Source: Aspidiotus rigidus
Lineage: Eukaryota > Arthropoda > Insecta > Hemiptera > Diaspididae
Length of the DNA stretch: 64,000 nt
Direction: 5' to 3'
NCBI GenBank assembly: GCA_035079385.1
Contig: JAVHKY010000011.1
Coordinates: 12,232,001 to 12,296,000, forward strand
The translations under genes were made by a program, and so were the position numbers. Below the pieces are notes generated by a model. It was not told the origin of the DNA, ran no database searches, and saw nothing but the letters and a program-made list of their open reading frames with translations. This document shows, piece after piece, positions 19,092-31,082 of the stretch. The number at the start of each line of letters is the position of its first letter. Position 1 is the stretch's first letter.

Positions 19092-20960
19092 TGTTGAAAA
19101 GCTCTCTAAAAAATACCGTGAAACATTTCGTGCAAATGTAAATGCACAAACATGAAATTCAACCACAGATATCGTAGATTAAATAGTCGACGTTTATTAT
19201 TGTTTGGTCTAGATATGAAGCGTGACGACACGAAGCGCGAAAAAATAGCGATGCTCTGAAAGTGTGAGTTGTGTATTTTCACGATTAAAAAACATTCGTG
19301 GGACGTATTATTATTTCACAAGGGGGGAGGGATGAAAATACCTCGTTAGTGACGTCTATTTGTTATCTCATTATTCATGTATACAATATGTATTATACTA
19401 TTCTGAAACAGAGATTGAAACAATCTTTCATCGTCTCTGGAATGGTGAGAAAGAGAGTTTTTTCTCCTATTCATGATATTGTGCAAGAGAAGCAGGCCAG
19501 TAACTAGCAATTTTTTTAGGAGGGGAAAGATGAGGGCAAGAATGGAACGATATGTGATGAATCAAATGCGCTGCAACTTCAGAGACTATTCTTATGGATA
19601 AACCTCCAAGGCTAGCGAAGAGAGCAACAGTCTTTCCAAGATCTCCATGAAAAATTTAGGACAGCAATTTCCATGGTAACATTAGATCTTAGAGCAGATA
19701 CACGGGTACGAAATTCTACAAAAATTTCCTCCGACTCCCAAGGTTTATATATTGTGTAGGTGGTCAACAATTTGTACGGAATGCTATTTTTTTTATGTAA
19801 GTTGTAGAAGAAGAAAAGGAGAAGCTCAATTTAGTCGGTTTAGAGATTGAGTTTGGAGATCGATTTATCCACTCTACCCTCCCATCTTTAGACTCCCATT
19901 GTAGATTCCTTAAGGAAGCATGTATGCTAATAATTCTTCTGCAGTCTATGACGTCATCGGTGCTGTCGGGGACGGAGAACTACGCATATTTATACCCTTC
20001 CACATCAGGATACTTACGCTAAAGAGTTACGCTGCTAGAGCCAAATTTAGGGAAAAATGTCTGCTCTTTCATCCATAATATGGACACAAATGTAGGAGAA
20101 ATGAAATATATATGGAGAAAGGACACTTCTAAAAACTTAAACTTGAAGCTATAAATATGAAGAGAAGGACTTGGAGAATTTGTGACAAAAGTGAAGGCGT
20201 CTGACTTTAAGAGATGACTTCGTTGGTCCCCTTCTTTTATGTAACTTCTGTAATTTATCGTGACATTAAGCAGAATTTTTGTATGTCTCTCCTCTTCATG
20301 GATTGTCCTGAGTGAGTCACACTGTCTGACTTGTACTTCCCTCGTCTTTCGGGAATTCAAATGCCGCCCGACCCTGATGATGTTTCATGTCCTCCTGCTT
20401 GTAATTTTTCTAATTCAAACTCCAACCTCCACCGCCATTCATGATGTCACACCCTTTTTCAACGGATACTTTTTCTTGACTATCGATTTTATAACCAAGC
20501 CAAGCTTGAATATAGTTTACAGTAAGAAAGAGAGTCTTAGCTCAAAATCCTCCTCTGACGTACATTTTATGTTAGTCGTAGCCTAAATTCTATTTCCAGA
20601 GAAGAAATTGAGCTCAAAACTCCATATAGTTATATCCGAGCTCGAAGGTTAGGAGCACAACTTTTCTTGGGCCACCACCAGAGGTTCATAGCTCCAAATT
20701 TCCCCAGTTCCTATATAAAGTCTAGGTCGTTGATGACATCATAAAGTTCAAATACGGACATGTTCTTGAGATCCCCTCTCCTCACCCAGCAAAAGAGATA
20801 GCGGGATTCTTGTCGACGACTTTTCCGTATGGAATAGAAGGGGGGCGATAGCATACTCCGGAGTCTTGAATTGATTTCAGTAGTAAGGAAAATGGTTGAC
20901 CTTATAGCTGAGAGTTCGAAAAAAAACTCTCAGCCTTCTTCGTCAGCCACTTGGGATTGC
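19092..20960. other. No gene seen
   Basis: Two overlapping frames on opposite strands (20019-20360 minus, 20260-20586 plus) have no recognisable motif, and codon use does not favour either. I see no splice-supported gene. Confidence 0.45.
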
Positions 20961-21610
20961 CCAGGCAAACAGGGAACCTGTTTTGTGGGGGTTTCTTTGT
21001 TTAAACTTTTTCGAAATAAATGATAAACTATGTTCCTCATCGCCTCGGGAGTGTAGGCTCGAAGGGGCGGATTATTTTTCAAAATTTCCCCCTATCAAAT
21101 ACAGCTCAATAATCGAATTTTTTCCAAGTCCCTCTCCCATCATAGCTTGAAAGTCAACTTTTCCGAATTCCCCTCTTATCACCTGTAGCTCCGAGGTCGA
21201 ACTTTCTTCTAAGTCCCTTTTCCATCATGTATAAGCTTGGAGTCGAAATTTTCACAAGTCCCCCTCCAAGCTCAGAGGTTGAAATTTTCTCAGGTCCTCC
21301 TATTATACAGCTCTAAGTCCTACATTTTGCCGGACGGCGCCCGTCGCAAGTCATTTTCCTTCACTTTACTCCCTGGTAAAACAGCTTCCCTATCGAAACC
21401 TGTTCTATGAGTCGAAATTTTCTTCCAAGTCCATTTCCTATATCATATATTATGGATCGAGAACCTAAATTTCCATCATATACTATGGCTAAAAACCTGA
21501 AATTTTTCCAAGTCCCAAAAAAGTCGAGATTTTTTTAAGTCCAAATTCTTTTTTCGGGTGACTCGTTTTTCGCCGGACACCAGATTGTTAGAAATAACTC
21601 CCTATATAAC
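20961..21610. mobile_element. Palindrome-ended element copies (degraded)
   Basis: Left-end motif AACAGGGAACCTGTTTTGTG at 20967. The interior has diverged array units ('gtcgaaattttcacaagtcc') and a GCCGGACGGCGCCCG block at about 21326. Right-end-like GGTAAAACAGCTTCCCTAT follows at about 21374. A second partial copy abuts it ('cctgttctatgagtcg' to 'ataacaggtcctctatta', about 21395-21617). Same family as 14.76-15.59 kb; no protein is encoded. Confidence 0.55.
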
Positions 21611-21981
21611 AGGTCCTCTATTAATTTTTGCTTCTTATGAAGTCATTAAAGGAATGGAAAAATTTTTGACCAAAGAGTGACCAAAGCGCCGAGCAAGCTT
21701 ATTGAAGGTAGAAAACTTATCGTGTATCAAGGGACCAGAAGAGGATCAATCATCCGACGTATCTCTTCGGAAATTTGGAAATCGTAGCGCCCCACCAGTC
21801 TAACTCGCAAATTCGGTCGTAAATTGAATGAAAGGATAGAGAATGGGAGCTACTGCAGCATGTGATCAACTCGTGGAGTATGATCATAGGGTACAGAAAA
21901 TGTAATGTACCCGAGTACAATGAGTTTCAACATGAACGCGTTCCTAAATATTACTACAGCTCTTGAATCCAGCCACTCCTT

Positions 21982-22036
21982 GAAAACTGCAAAAGGACCG
22001 CACGAAATTGAAAACACTGAGCGCTTTTGGCTAAAC
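21982..22036. repeat. Left arm of a 55-bp inverted repeat around a PLE fragment
   Basis: The sequence gaaaactgcaaaaggaccgc...gagcgcttttggctaaac reappears inverted at 22535-22590 (gttttagccgaaagcgctc...gcagttttc). The arms flank the GIY-YIG fragment. PLEs are known for inverted or tandem pseudo-LTRs, so this may be one. Confidence 0.75.
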
Positions 22037-22206
22037 GACCATTCTCGAAGTATAAAAAGCAACTGAGCTCAATACCAACAAGAACAAGTGACATCAAACG
22101 AAGTCACGACCGAACCAACGAGTCATCGAAATGTGAATCATTTCCGTAGACTTGTTCGTTCAATCCTTCTCCAGAAATGTACCTGTTCAAAACGGTAACG
22201 TCACTA

Positions 22207-22500
22207 TTATTCCGGTGTCGGAGGATTTCTTTCACTCAAGGCCAGACATTTGAAATACAAATTTTCCTTATGAAGGAGGACTTCGGACCCCTCTTCAAAG
22301 TTGTGACCACTTTCGATCAAATGATCAGCAAAGGCTGACTCTCCCACTTTCCCTTTCATCCAAGCTTTTTTGTGCTCGTCAACTCTAATTTGGAGTTGAT
22401 AGCTGGTCATCCCTACGTAGGCAATCTCCACAAGCCACCCTATAGACGCCTCCTCTCTCGGCCACTGGAATAGATTCCTTTAATTTCACGCCGAGACTCT
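22207..22500 (-). pseudogene. Penelope-like element GIY-YIG endonuclease fragment
   Basis: On the minus strand GGVYRVACGDC is followed, after a small frame slip, by EIAYVGMTSYQLQIRVDEHKK and later SAFADHLIESGHNF. That matches the GIY-YIG endonuclease of PLE retrotransposons: GVY, YVG-x-T, R-x-x-EH, the SA-x-ADH block and the terminal Glu region. No reverse transcriptase is adjacent; upstream sequence turns directly into the inverted repeat at 22535. This is a dead fragment. Confidence 0.75.
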
Positions 22501-22534
22501 TAACAGTATCAGTAATGTGAATATATGAAAGGCG

Positions 22535-22590
22535 GTTTTAGCCGAAAGCGCTCAGTGTTTTCAATTTCGTGCGGTCCTTTGGCAGTTTTC
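22535..22590. repeat. Right arm of the 55-bp inverted repeat
   Basis: Inverse of 21982-22036 with few mismatches. Confidence 0.75.
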
Positions 22591-25500
22591 CTTTGTTTTA
22601 CTCATTCGAGTATTATCTTAAGGACGTTCATGCTTATCATCAAAGACCAGCTAACACGATCGCCCTGACAAATAGTCTGCGAACGAAAGCTACCAGCATG
22701 AAGCTGTCAATCACCAAGGTAATTTCACATCAACCTGGTCACTGACACGTATACTCAAGGGAAAGAGAGGTCGGGAAGAAATGCCATAATTAGGCTCTTG
22801 GGGGAGTTGAGAAGTATCTGTATTCCCTTCACCTCGTTGTAATCGTATCTTGAAGCTTACTGCAGGAAAGATTGACGTCACAAAAAAGACTTTTCCTTAC
22901 GATTATCGACAAGCTGAAAAACTTCTCGGTGCATCCTGGTTAAACCTAAATGGACTGCATTTTTCCTTGGATCAAGGTAAATTACAGAAACTGCCTTAGT
23001 AGACCGCATACTAAAGCAGCAAGGAACTAGAAAAGTCATTAGTACAAGTTTTTGAGGTCCATTCCAAAGGCTCAAGTCAATCGAAGACATGGTCAAGGAG
23101 ATCTGAGTCAGGAAGAAACTCGATAAATATTTATAAAATTATGGATCCTAGAAGGTATTTTACAAGAATGCGAGATTCTAATTTCAACATAAACAGAGTT
23201 CGACCAGACTCGTGTTTGCTCAAATAAAGGAAAAAATTGAAATAAATTTTCGTTTATGATTATAGGACGTCAGTACCGTATCTTTTGCTCACATTTTAAA
23301 TCAAACTTACTCTCTACCGTAATTTAGAACTTCGAATTCAAATAAACTTAGAATATGTAATCAACTCCGGTCTCGATTCTTCCAATTTTTTCGGACTACA
23401 AATTCCAAATCACCTTTACTCGCAATGAAGCTCGTTTCCAGAACTCGTGGAAATAATATCCCCCGTAATGGCTTTAAATAAGCGAGGCAACGCTCTAATA
23501 ATATCATCGGAAAATACGCGAATAATCATCGAGGCGATTAACTTGTCGACAAACTCTACCTGGAATACTGAAACCGCAAAAGGTAGCCATCAATTAATGA
23601 TTGTTTAAAATAGTATCGGACACTCTTTATTGACTAGCTCGGGTCAAGTCGAGGCTTTCGTGTCGTTGCGCGCCGCTTGGCAAATATACGTTCGCCTTGC
23701 CAGAACGAGCATTATTCGTATTATTAAACTCACGAACCAAATGAATTATTCCGCTTAATTGTCGTATAATGTTATATTTATTAACGCCAATAACATAGTA
23801 TAGGAGGTTGCAAAAAAGCGAAAAAAAAAAAAAAAGTATAATATTTTCTTCGTATTCCAAAGTTAAATTGTTTGCTTCGAGGGTTATATTAAAGCTCGAA
23901 CGACACGCCTACATCGATTTACAATAATATTCTACTCGGTATATGGAATAAAATACAGTACATTTGAGACTAAAGGAAGGGCGTATCGTACTGTAAAAAA
24001 AAAAAAAAGAAATAAATAAATTCATTCGAATTTACGATCGACGAAGGCTAAAACGAAATTCATATTTCATGCGAACAACATATTTTATGAGAGTTCTCTC
24101 CTTTCTATTCAAGGGTTCGCAAAATATTTCGCAAAAAAAGAGAGGAAAAGTTCCGTAGCGTATACCTGAGTGCGCGAAAAGTGTCTAACCGCCCACGGCG
24201 GAATACCTTCGATTATATAATCAAATACTATTTAATCATCGACTGCAACGCGAGATGAATATAAATTAATGGAGTTAACGAGTTAAATTATTGTTTCGAC
24301 ATGATAAATGAGCCTTTTGTTGAACGGCATCAAATTCACTCCTCTTTTTCTCGTGCCCGTCACTCCTGTCGGTAGCCGCGTATCTCATTTTCCATCGTCT
24401 TCATCATCATACAGTCAACAAAACAGTTACAACCTTTAGACCTCTTCACAGAAGTGATGATTGGGCCTTTTTCCCGTGACAGCTTTCCGCGAATTATACC
24501 CGGGTCGAGAGTTGATATACTTTTGAAGAAGGCGTTGAAATTACAAAACCCTACAGCTCGGCCTATTATCAACAAGTACAGAACCAGCTGTCCACTGGAG
24601 CAACGTGGAAACCGCGATACTGTATCTAATTTCGAGAGAAAACCCGTGTTTGTTTTCTATATAATTTTATTCCCCTTCCCATCAACGCAGATTAATCGGA
24701 GCATCTTCAAAAAAAAAAAAAAAAGGTAAAAGAAGAAGAAAAAACCGACCACGAGATCGAGAAGCGTATAGGATTCAATTATTTAAAACTTATAACATCA
24801 GTCTATATAGAGAGCCACGGTGGTGTTAAAAGATTAACATCAAAAGGATGCTATTTTTACGAACTAGTTTTGTAAACTATATACAACACAAGGGGCAAGC
24901 CTAATTTTTCTTTTGAAGTGTCGAGCGGCTGTCAGTTTAAAATGGAAAATAATTGGAAGTGGCCGAGCACGTTGATGTTTTTTCTTCTACATATATACAT
25001 ATTATACTCTCTGTGATGCGATGCGGACTTACCGAAGCCGAAATCTTTCCGCCCAAATCGGTTCCTTTCATAATTATACGCTGTCAAGACGAGCTAACGT
25101 GTTCTTTTCTACTCGCGACGTATTTGAAATGCCACTGAGTAAATAAGAGGGGGCAGAGCCTTTGAACTTCCCTATCTGACACGACTATATTGCTGATTAC
25201 ATTATGGTACCCTCCGCATCTTCACTCGCGTCTGTTGAATAGAGTCGACGTATTATTGTGAGTTCGACCGCTACTACAGTATAAGATACTGTATTTTTAT
25301 TTATTTTAGAGAAAAAGAAAGAGAGAGAAAAAAAAAATATTTTCCCAACTAATATATTATGTTTTCGACGCGCCGTCGTTGATGGGCTTTTGCCTACCGT
25401 ATTTATCAGACGAGTTCGATCGCCATCCATGTGAGGATTTATATGCGTGTTTTCAAACAGAAATGTGTACACAAAATTAATTATTTTACTCTTTATTTTT

Positions 25501-26500
25501 CCCCAACGACGGATTCCCACACATAATATACGAAGAGAATGCATGACTGAAAAGAAGCTGCCTCTGTACTGAATGAAATTGATACGGTAGCGTTTGTCTC
25601 GAATAAAGATAATAGGATTCTTCGAATATTCGGCTCGTATACATCGAATGAATTCTAGTATCATTTAGTTATTATGCGCTTGAAAGTAATACAAATCAAC
25701 GTAAAGAGTCTTGGTAGAGGTGGAGCAGAAGTAAAAAGAGAATACCGACATGATTGTACAGTGTAAGAGAATGCGTTTGGAACCAGTGATAAAGTAAGGC
25801 ATATTTGTGAGCAAGCATGAAAACAGAAATAGAGGAAAAGCCGACCCAAGAAGTGGAGGAGATGGGACAGAACTACAGGGATATTTCTCGGCCTGAAATA
25901 GGAACAAGATTGAAAAGAAAGTCCGTAAAAAGGGGCCGGAAGAATGATGACTACCAAGGTTTTTCCTTACCACAGACAATACAAATTCTCCCTCCAAAAT
26001 TTGTTTCCTATGCCCCCCCCCCCTCCGATATTGCAATAATCCAGCCATAACTGTTTTGTCCGCCTCACCTTCCGTCCTCAACGTCTGACTAATCAATTAG
26101 AATTTAGGAAGAAAAAGAAGAGAAAAGCATAGGGGGAACCCTCAGTCTCCGCTATATTCAATCATCTGTCATGAATGACTTAAAATTTTTGAAAGTCCTC
26201 AAAGTCTCACATTCCTCTATTTTTCTCGACATCACGCTCTCGGGATCCGACCAGTTCACCGAAAGATTTTTCACGGAGTAATTATTTTTGAAGGAATGTA
26301 CACATCATCGACAGGAAAGTTCACCTGTCAGTTTTTTTTTTCACCGACAGGAAAGTTCATTTTTTGTTCTTTGAGTTCACCGACACCAACAACAAAATTC
26401 ATCTTTTTCAATCAGCTATTCGACTTTTATTTGACGCTTTGATATAGCGATACGTGCAGGAAGAAACAAGATTATCACAAGCTTGTACAGTAGGCATATT
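22591..26500. other. No gene seen
   Basis: AT-rich intergenic DNA with several A-runs (23820, 24000, 24710). Frames at 25197-25664, 25661-26096 and others are short, overlapping and without motifs. A small duplicated phrase 'cgacaggaaagttca' occurs at 26310-26360. Nothing else is identifiable. Confidence 0.45.
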
Positions 26501-27180
26501 AATCAATTGAGTTTAAATATTAAAATTAATTATTATTTAAATATATTATTTTATCAATATCATTTGTTTCTTATCACTAATTAAGCTATTTTTATTATTT
26601 ATTTTCTTTTTCAAGTAGTAAAGTATTAATTTTAAATATAATTAATTCAATTATTATAAATTGAATTTTAAAATTTATTAATAATGATTATTTTAGTTTT
26701 TATTATAATCGAAATATTAATTATTATATTAATAAATTTACCAACTTGAAAATTTTTTATAATACATTAGAATCTGAATTTAATGATACATAGATAATTT
26801 TAAAATTAGTTTTTCCATAAATTTCACTTACCTTAAATAAACAAATATATTATTTCAAGAAATATTTTTTTGTTGGATACAAATTAATTTTTATTATGAA
26901 TAAAATAAATGAACAGAATATAGTTCTAAATTTAATATTTAAAATAAAAGAATTATTAATAATTATAATTAAAATAATTTAGATTGGACTATTATAAGTA
27001 ACTTAAGTTTAAAAATAATCATTTATTGAAATGAAAATGATTTACACATTAACATTTTATACAAAATTTTAAATGAATAAATTGATTTAATAAATTGGAA
27101 ATTAAAAAAATTCTTACAGAATGTTCAGATTATAAATTTATTTATTTTTTTTAATGAATACGAATGAAATGAAATTTTTA
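26501..27180. other. Very AT-rich block
   Basis: About 680 bp that is over 80% AT by eye, in sharp contrast with its surroundings. It has no long frame in the standard code and no gene I can recognise in a mitochondrial code. Its composition resembles the block at 40.06-41.14 kb. An organellar or satellite origin is possible but unproven. Confidence 0.5.
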
Positions 27181-27725
27181 ACAATGCGATGGGAAACTGA
27201 AATGAATAATTGCGAATAAAAACGTAGGGAACAGAATGATTTAAAAGTCGATCATGGATCGCGAATGCGGTATTCCGGATTCCCGGCTTTGTGGTCGGCA
27301 ATTCAATTTTGAATTTTAATTTACCTATACTTAGTTCTAAGTAAGTACTTTGAAGTTGACTACAAAGGGAGTATAAACATTGTTGGGTTTTGAGCAGACC
27401 AATGAAGTTTGTGGTAGTATTAATTAATGAAGGATTTCAATTGTTACAATTTGTGTTACTTATTATTCTTATCTCATGACGAAAATGACAATTGTTGGAA
27501 GGGTGTGTACTCAACAGTGATTACTTCAGGTTATTGCTTATTAATTGTTGAGTGTTAGCTTTTACAAATAGATTCAAAGATGTGATGTGAATTCTTGAAA
27601 AGTTGGTTCAAACAATATGAATGAAATTGAATACAAAGGAATATCTTACAACGCAATGGGAATATGAAATGAATAATTACAAATAAAAAAGTAGGAAATA
27701 GGATGATCAAAAATTGATTGTGAAT
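27181..27725. repeat. Diverged direct repeat of about 70 bp
   Basis: 'caatgcgatgggaaactgaa' at 27182, continuing to about 27255, recurs as 'caacgcaatgggaatatgaa' at 27648, continuing to about 27722. The unique sequence between them has no gene. Confidence 0.6.
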
Positions 27726-28594
27726 ATTCCTCTTCGTTCACGTGACGTCACTAACTGCTAACATCGAGCAATTTTGATCGATAGTGCGCGCGATAGTGTC
27801 GCAGAATTTTGCGATAGTATCATGCGATGCTGCTTAGAACATTATCGACTCCCATAAGAATACACAGGGAACATTTCGATCATGTGTTAGTATTTCAAAA
27901 TGAGAAATAAATAAGGAATTCAACATTGATAATCAAGATCTGCGCGGAAGATCTCAAGTATTTGAGAATGTATTTTTTGTTTCTCACTTTATTCTTCTAT
28001 TCAAATATGAGCAAATGATCAAATTCAATTTTTCTTCTTATGGAAAAGTCCGTGTAAAAAAAGTTTGTTTACTTTCCCTAAGCACCACCCTCGAATTAAT
28101 TATTTTGAATACAACGATTATAGATACCTAAAAGAGACAAGATAGCTAACTTCGTTAGTTCTAGTGTTCCACCGCACGCCAACACAGCGACACAGTATTC
28201 TTGGGCTAAATTAACATTGCGCTTATGGATGTTTTTCAGTTTTCATCAATTATCTCGGAAACCGTTCATTTTTATGAAAAAATGAAGAGAACAAAATTTA
28301 TTCCCCTTGTAATTTCCTATCAAATGAGACCTACTTTGAATTTTTTTTTTTCAAAATATGAAATAGGTCTCATACGATAGGAAATTGCAAGGGGAATAAA
28401 TTTTGTTCTTTTCATTTTTTTGTAAAAATAAACGGTTTCCGAGATAATATTGATGAATACTGAAAAACGTCCTTAAGCGCAATGTTAACTTAGCCCTACA
28501 ATACAGTGGCGCTATCTCTCGGCACGTAAATTAGCTCGACAAAAATCGGGTACCGGATAACGATGCTGTGACGTAGGCGTGAACGAAGAGGAAT
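27726..28594. mobile_element. 869-bp element with inverted ends ATTCCTCTTCGTTCACG
   Basis: It begins ATTCCTCTTCGTTCACG followed by TGACGTCAC, and ends with the exact inverse CGTGAACGAAGAGGAAT preceded by GTGACGTAGG. The interior contains a 327-bp near-palindrome (28186-28512). No target duplication is obvious and no transposase is encoded. It looks like a foldback-type or MITE DNA element. Confidence 0.65.
28186..28512. repeat. Near-perfect 327-bp palindrome
   Basis: The left arm (28186-28345) and right arm (28352-28512) are inverse copies with about 10% mismatch. Landmarks include 'ttaacattgcgctta', 'tatctcggaaaccgtt' and 'caaaatttattccccttg', each matched inversely on the other side. The loop is only a few bases, so an RNA from either strand would form a long hairpin. 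Confidence 0.92.
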
Positions 28595-28649
28595 CTAGTT
28601 GAGTTTTAGCGCTCAATGATTTTATCATTTCTATCTTCTTGCACCTTGT

Positions 28650-29695
28650 GTCGATCGCATCGCGAGTTTATTTTATGTAACCGACATGGGGCTACCGCGT
28701 CGGTTTACTGCCATACTGGGAGTAAGAGGCGAGTAAAAGTGATGCCGCGGGACTTGGCAATATTTTTGTACTTCTTTGGTGTAAAATTTTTCATTTTCAA
28801 TTCTTGGACTTCGAAATATTTTCAACTGTTGGATTCGGAATTATTTTCAACTGTTGGACTTGGAATTATTTTCTTTGAAATATTTTCAACCGTTGGACTT
28901 GGAATTATTTTCCAATTGTTGGACTTGCAAAAATTTTTCATTTTTGATCGTCGGACTTTGTAATATTTTCAATCCAAAAATGAAAAATTTTACAAGTCCA
29001 AGAAGTATGAAAATATTTCAAAGGAAAATAATTCCAAGTCCGACAATTGAAAATATTTCCAAGTACAAGAATTGAAAATGAAACATTTTACAAGTCCAAG
29101 AAGTATGAAAATATTTCAAAGAAAATAATTCCAAGTCCAACAGTTGAAAATAATTATTTCCAAGTCCGAGAATTGAAAATGAAAAATTCTACAAGTTCAC
29201 TTATGAAAATATTTCCAAATCCAAGAATTGAAAATGAAAAATTTTACAAATCCAGCATTTGAAAATATTTCCAAGTACAAGAATTGAAAATGAAAAATTT
29301 TACAAGTCCAAGAAGTACAAAAATATTTTAAAGAAAATAATTCCAAGTTCAACAGTTGAAAATATTTCCAAGTCCAACAGTTGAAAATAATTCCGAATCC
29401 AACAGTTGAAAATATTTCAAGTCCAAGAATTGAAAATGAAAAATTTTACAAGTCCAAGAAATATGAAAATATTCCAAAGAAAATAATTCCAAGTCCAACA
29501 GTTGAAAATATTTCAAAGTCCCACAGATGAAAGTATTTCAAAGTCCAACAGTTGAAAATACAAGTCTAAGAAGTACGAAAATATTTCGAAGTCCCGCGGC
29601 ATCACTCTTACTTGCCTCTTACTCCCAGTATGGCAGTAAACCAACGCGGTAGCCCCATGTCGGTTACATAAAATAAAATCGCGTGTCGATCTCAA
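28650..29695. repeat. 1.05-kb inverted repeat with internal tandem motifs
   Basis: The outer arms (about 28650-28770 and 29580-29695) are near-identical inverses ('atgtaaccgacatggggcta', 'tactgccatactgggagtaa', 'gtgatgccgcgggactt'). Inside, 28780-28975 carries repeats of 'ttggacttggaattattttc', and 28976-29580 carries the same motif inverted ('gaaaataattccaagtccaa', 'cagttgaaaatatttcc'). The whole locus is therefore one large, uneven hairpin. Frames inside are repeat artefacts. Confidence 0.88.
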
Positions 29696-30459
29696 TCAAT
29701 ATTTTTCTTATCAGAAATAACTCAGTCATTCGCTGACCCTCGTAACACCCCGCCTGCAAAGTGCTTGTTTCTCTTTTCTTTCGGCTCAGCTAGGACGCTG
29801 ATGTCATGGTCGAGTGAGCTCTTTGCTGTGTGGTTTTGTGTCTTCAGTTCTTTGTGTATGTTATCATTTCTGCCGTGCAAAATAATGAGAAACGTGCACT
29901 CCATAAGTTTTGGAGAAAAGGACAAAATTGATAAATAATCTTTCTGGTTACGTCATATGATATTTGTTTGTCGAATTCCAAAGTAAATTTTCACGAGAAA
30001 TTCATTGGTGACCTTCTTTTTTAGTGAAACTTGTTCCCTGATGAGATGTACAATGAAACGCACATTAGTCAAAAAATTTAATTTTGACAAACGTGCATAT
30101 TTCTCCATTACTCGAAAACGAGAGTCAACTGAAAGAAACAAACACCACCACTGAATTGAGCGTGAAAAATACTTTCAGAATCAACTGTTCTTAATCATCT
30201 ACCGAACAAATAATTTTTGACAAATGTTCAGAATCTGGTTTAGTTGGAGAAGAGGTACCGGTAACATTGATTTTATGACAATATTGCTCTTTCTCCAAAA
30301 CCAATGGAGTGCACGTTCGTCAAACATTATTTGCATGACAGATTTATCAATAGCATTGCGTTCTGCGTTTTGATTTATATAGGTACCTACTCAAAGATTG
30401 TGTTCCATGGTTTGTTTTGTACTTAGTTACAATTCGGCCTAATAGTATTATTGGTAAGT
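29696..30459. other. No gene seen
   Basis: Short unrecognised frames only. A phrase shared between 29880-29910 and 30295-30320 ('gtgcactcc'/'gagtgcacg' near 'ttctccaaaa') hints at an old inverted duplication. Confidence 0.4.
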
Positions 30460-31082
30460 TGACCGTCCTCCATTCTTGAAGACGATAAGTAAGTACCTAT
30501 ATATAAGAATTAATATTTTTCTATTAGTATCATCAAATTTGAATGATCCAGTATTCGTTTCGTTTATGATTATATCGGCAAAGAAGAGAATAGGAATCTC
30601 GAAGAAATAGCTCCACAGGAGCTTTTCTTCGATATGTCCAGAAATAGCTCCACAGGAGCTTTTCTTCGATATGTCCAACCATAAACTTGAGAACCGGATC
30701 AATTCTAGAATAGGACTCTGTTTAGTGGTTTTGACTTGTCTCTTGATTCTAACATAATACAATGTGAACGCTGTTTTAAAACGTTATTAGGTCATGGAGA
30801 ATTTACGTTTGACGAAAGTAACATTGGGTTTACTGAAGACAATAGCCGTCCTCCATTATTGAAGACGATAAGTAAGTATTTAAGAATATTCTCCTAGTAG
30901 TGTCGATGATCGAGTATTTGTTTCTGTTGTGATTATATCGGCAAAGAAGAGAATAGGAATTTGTTTAGTTGTTTGGACCTGTCTCTTGATATTGTAATGA
31001 TAACATAATACAATGTCAACGCTGTTTCAAAACTTTATGTAGGCCTACGTACTTGGTCCAGTAGGTCGTGGAGAATTTACGG
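30460..31082. repeat. Direct duplication of about 240 bp
   Basis: 30463-30810 and 30849-31082 share 'ccgtcctccatt', 'gaagacgataagtaagta', 'ttatatcggcaaagaagaga', 'cataatacaatgt' and 'ggagaatttacg'. The first copy additionally holds two tandem hairpin units (30598-30677) that the second lacks. Confidence 0.85.
30598..30677. repeat. Two tandem 38-40-bp hairpin units
   Basis: Each unit reads gaaatagctccacaggagct followed by tttcttcgatatgtcca. The stem (T)CGAAGAAA(T)AGCTCC pairs with GGAGCTTTTCTTCGA around a 3-base loop. The units are absent from the paralogous duplicate at about 30957, so they are a recent insertion or expansion. Confidence 0.88.

Noticed and set aside
28854..29262. Overlapping frames in the hairpin locus
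   Set aside because: They follow the tandem motif and appear in several frames; there is no conserved protein.
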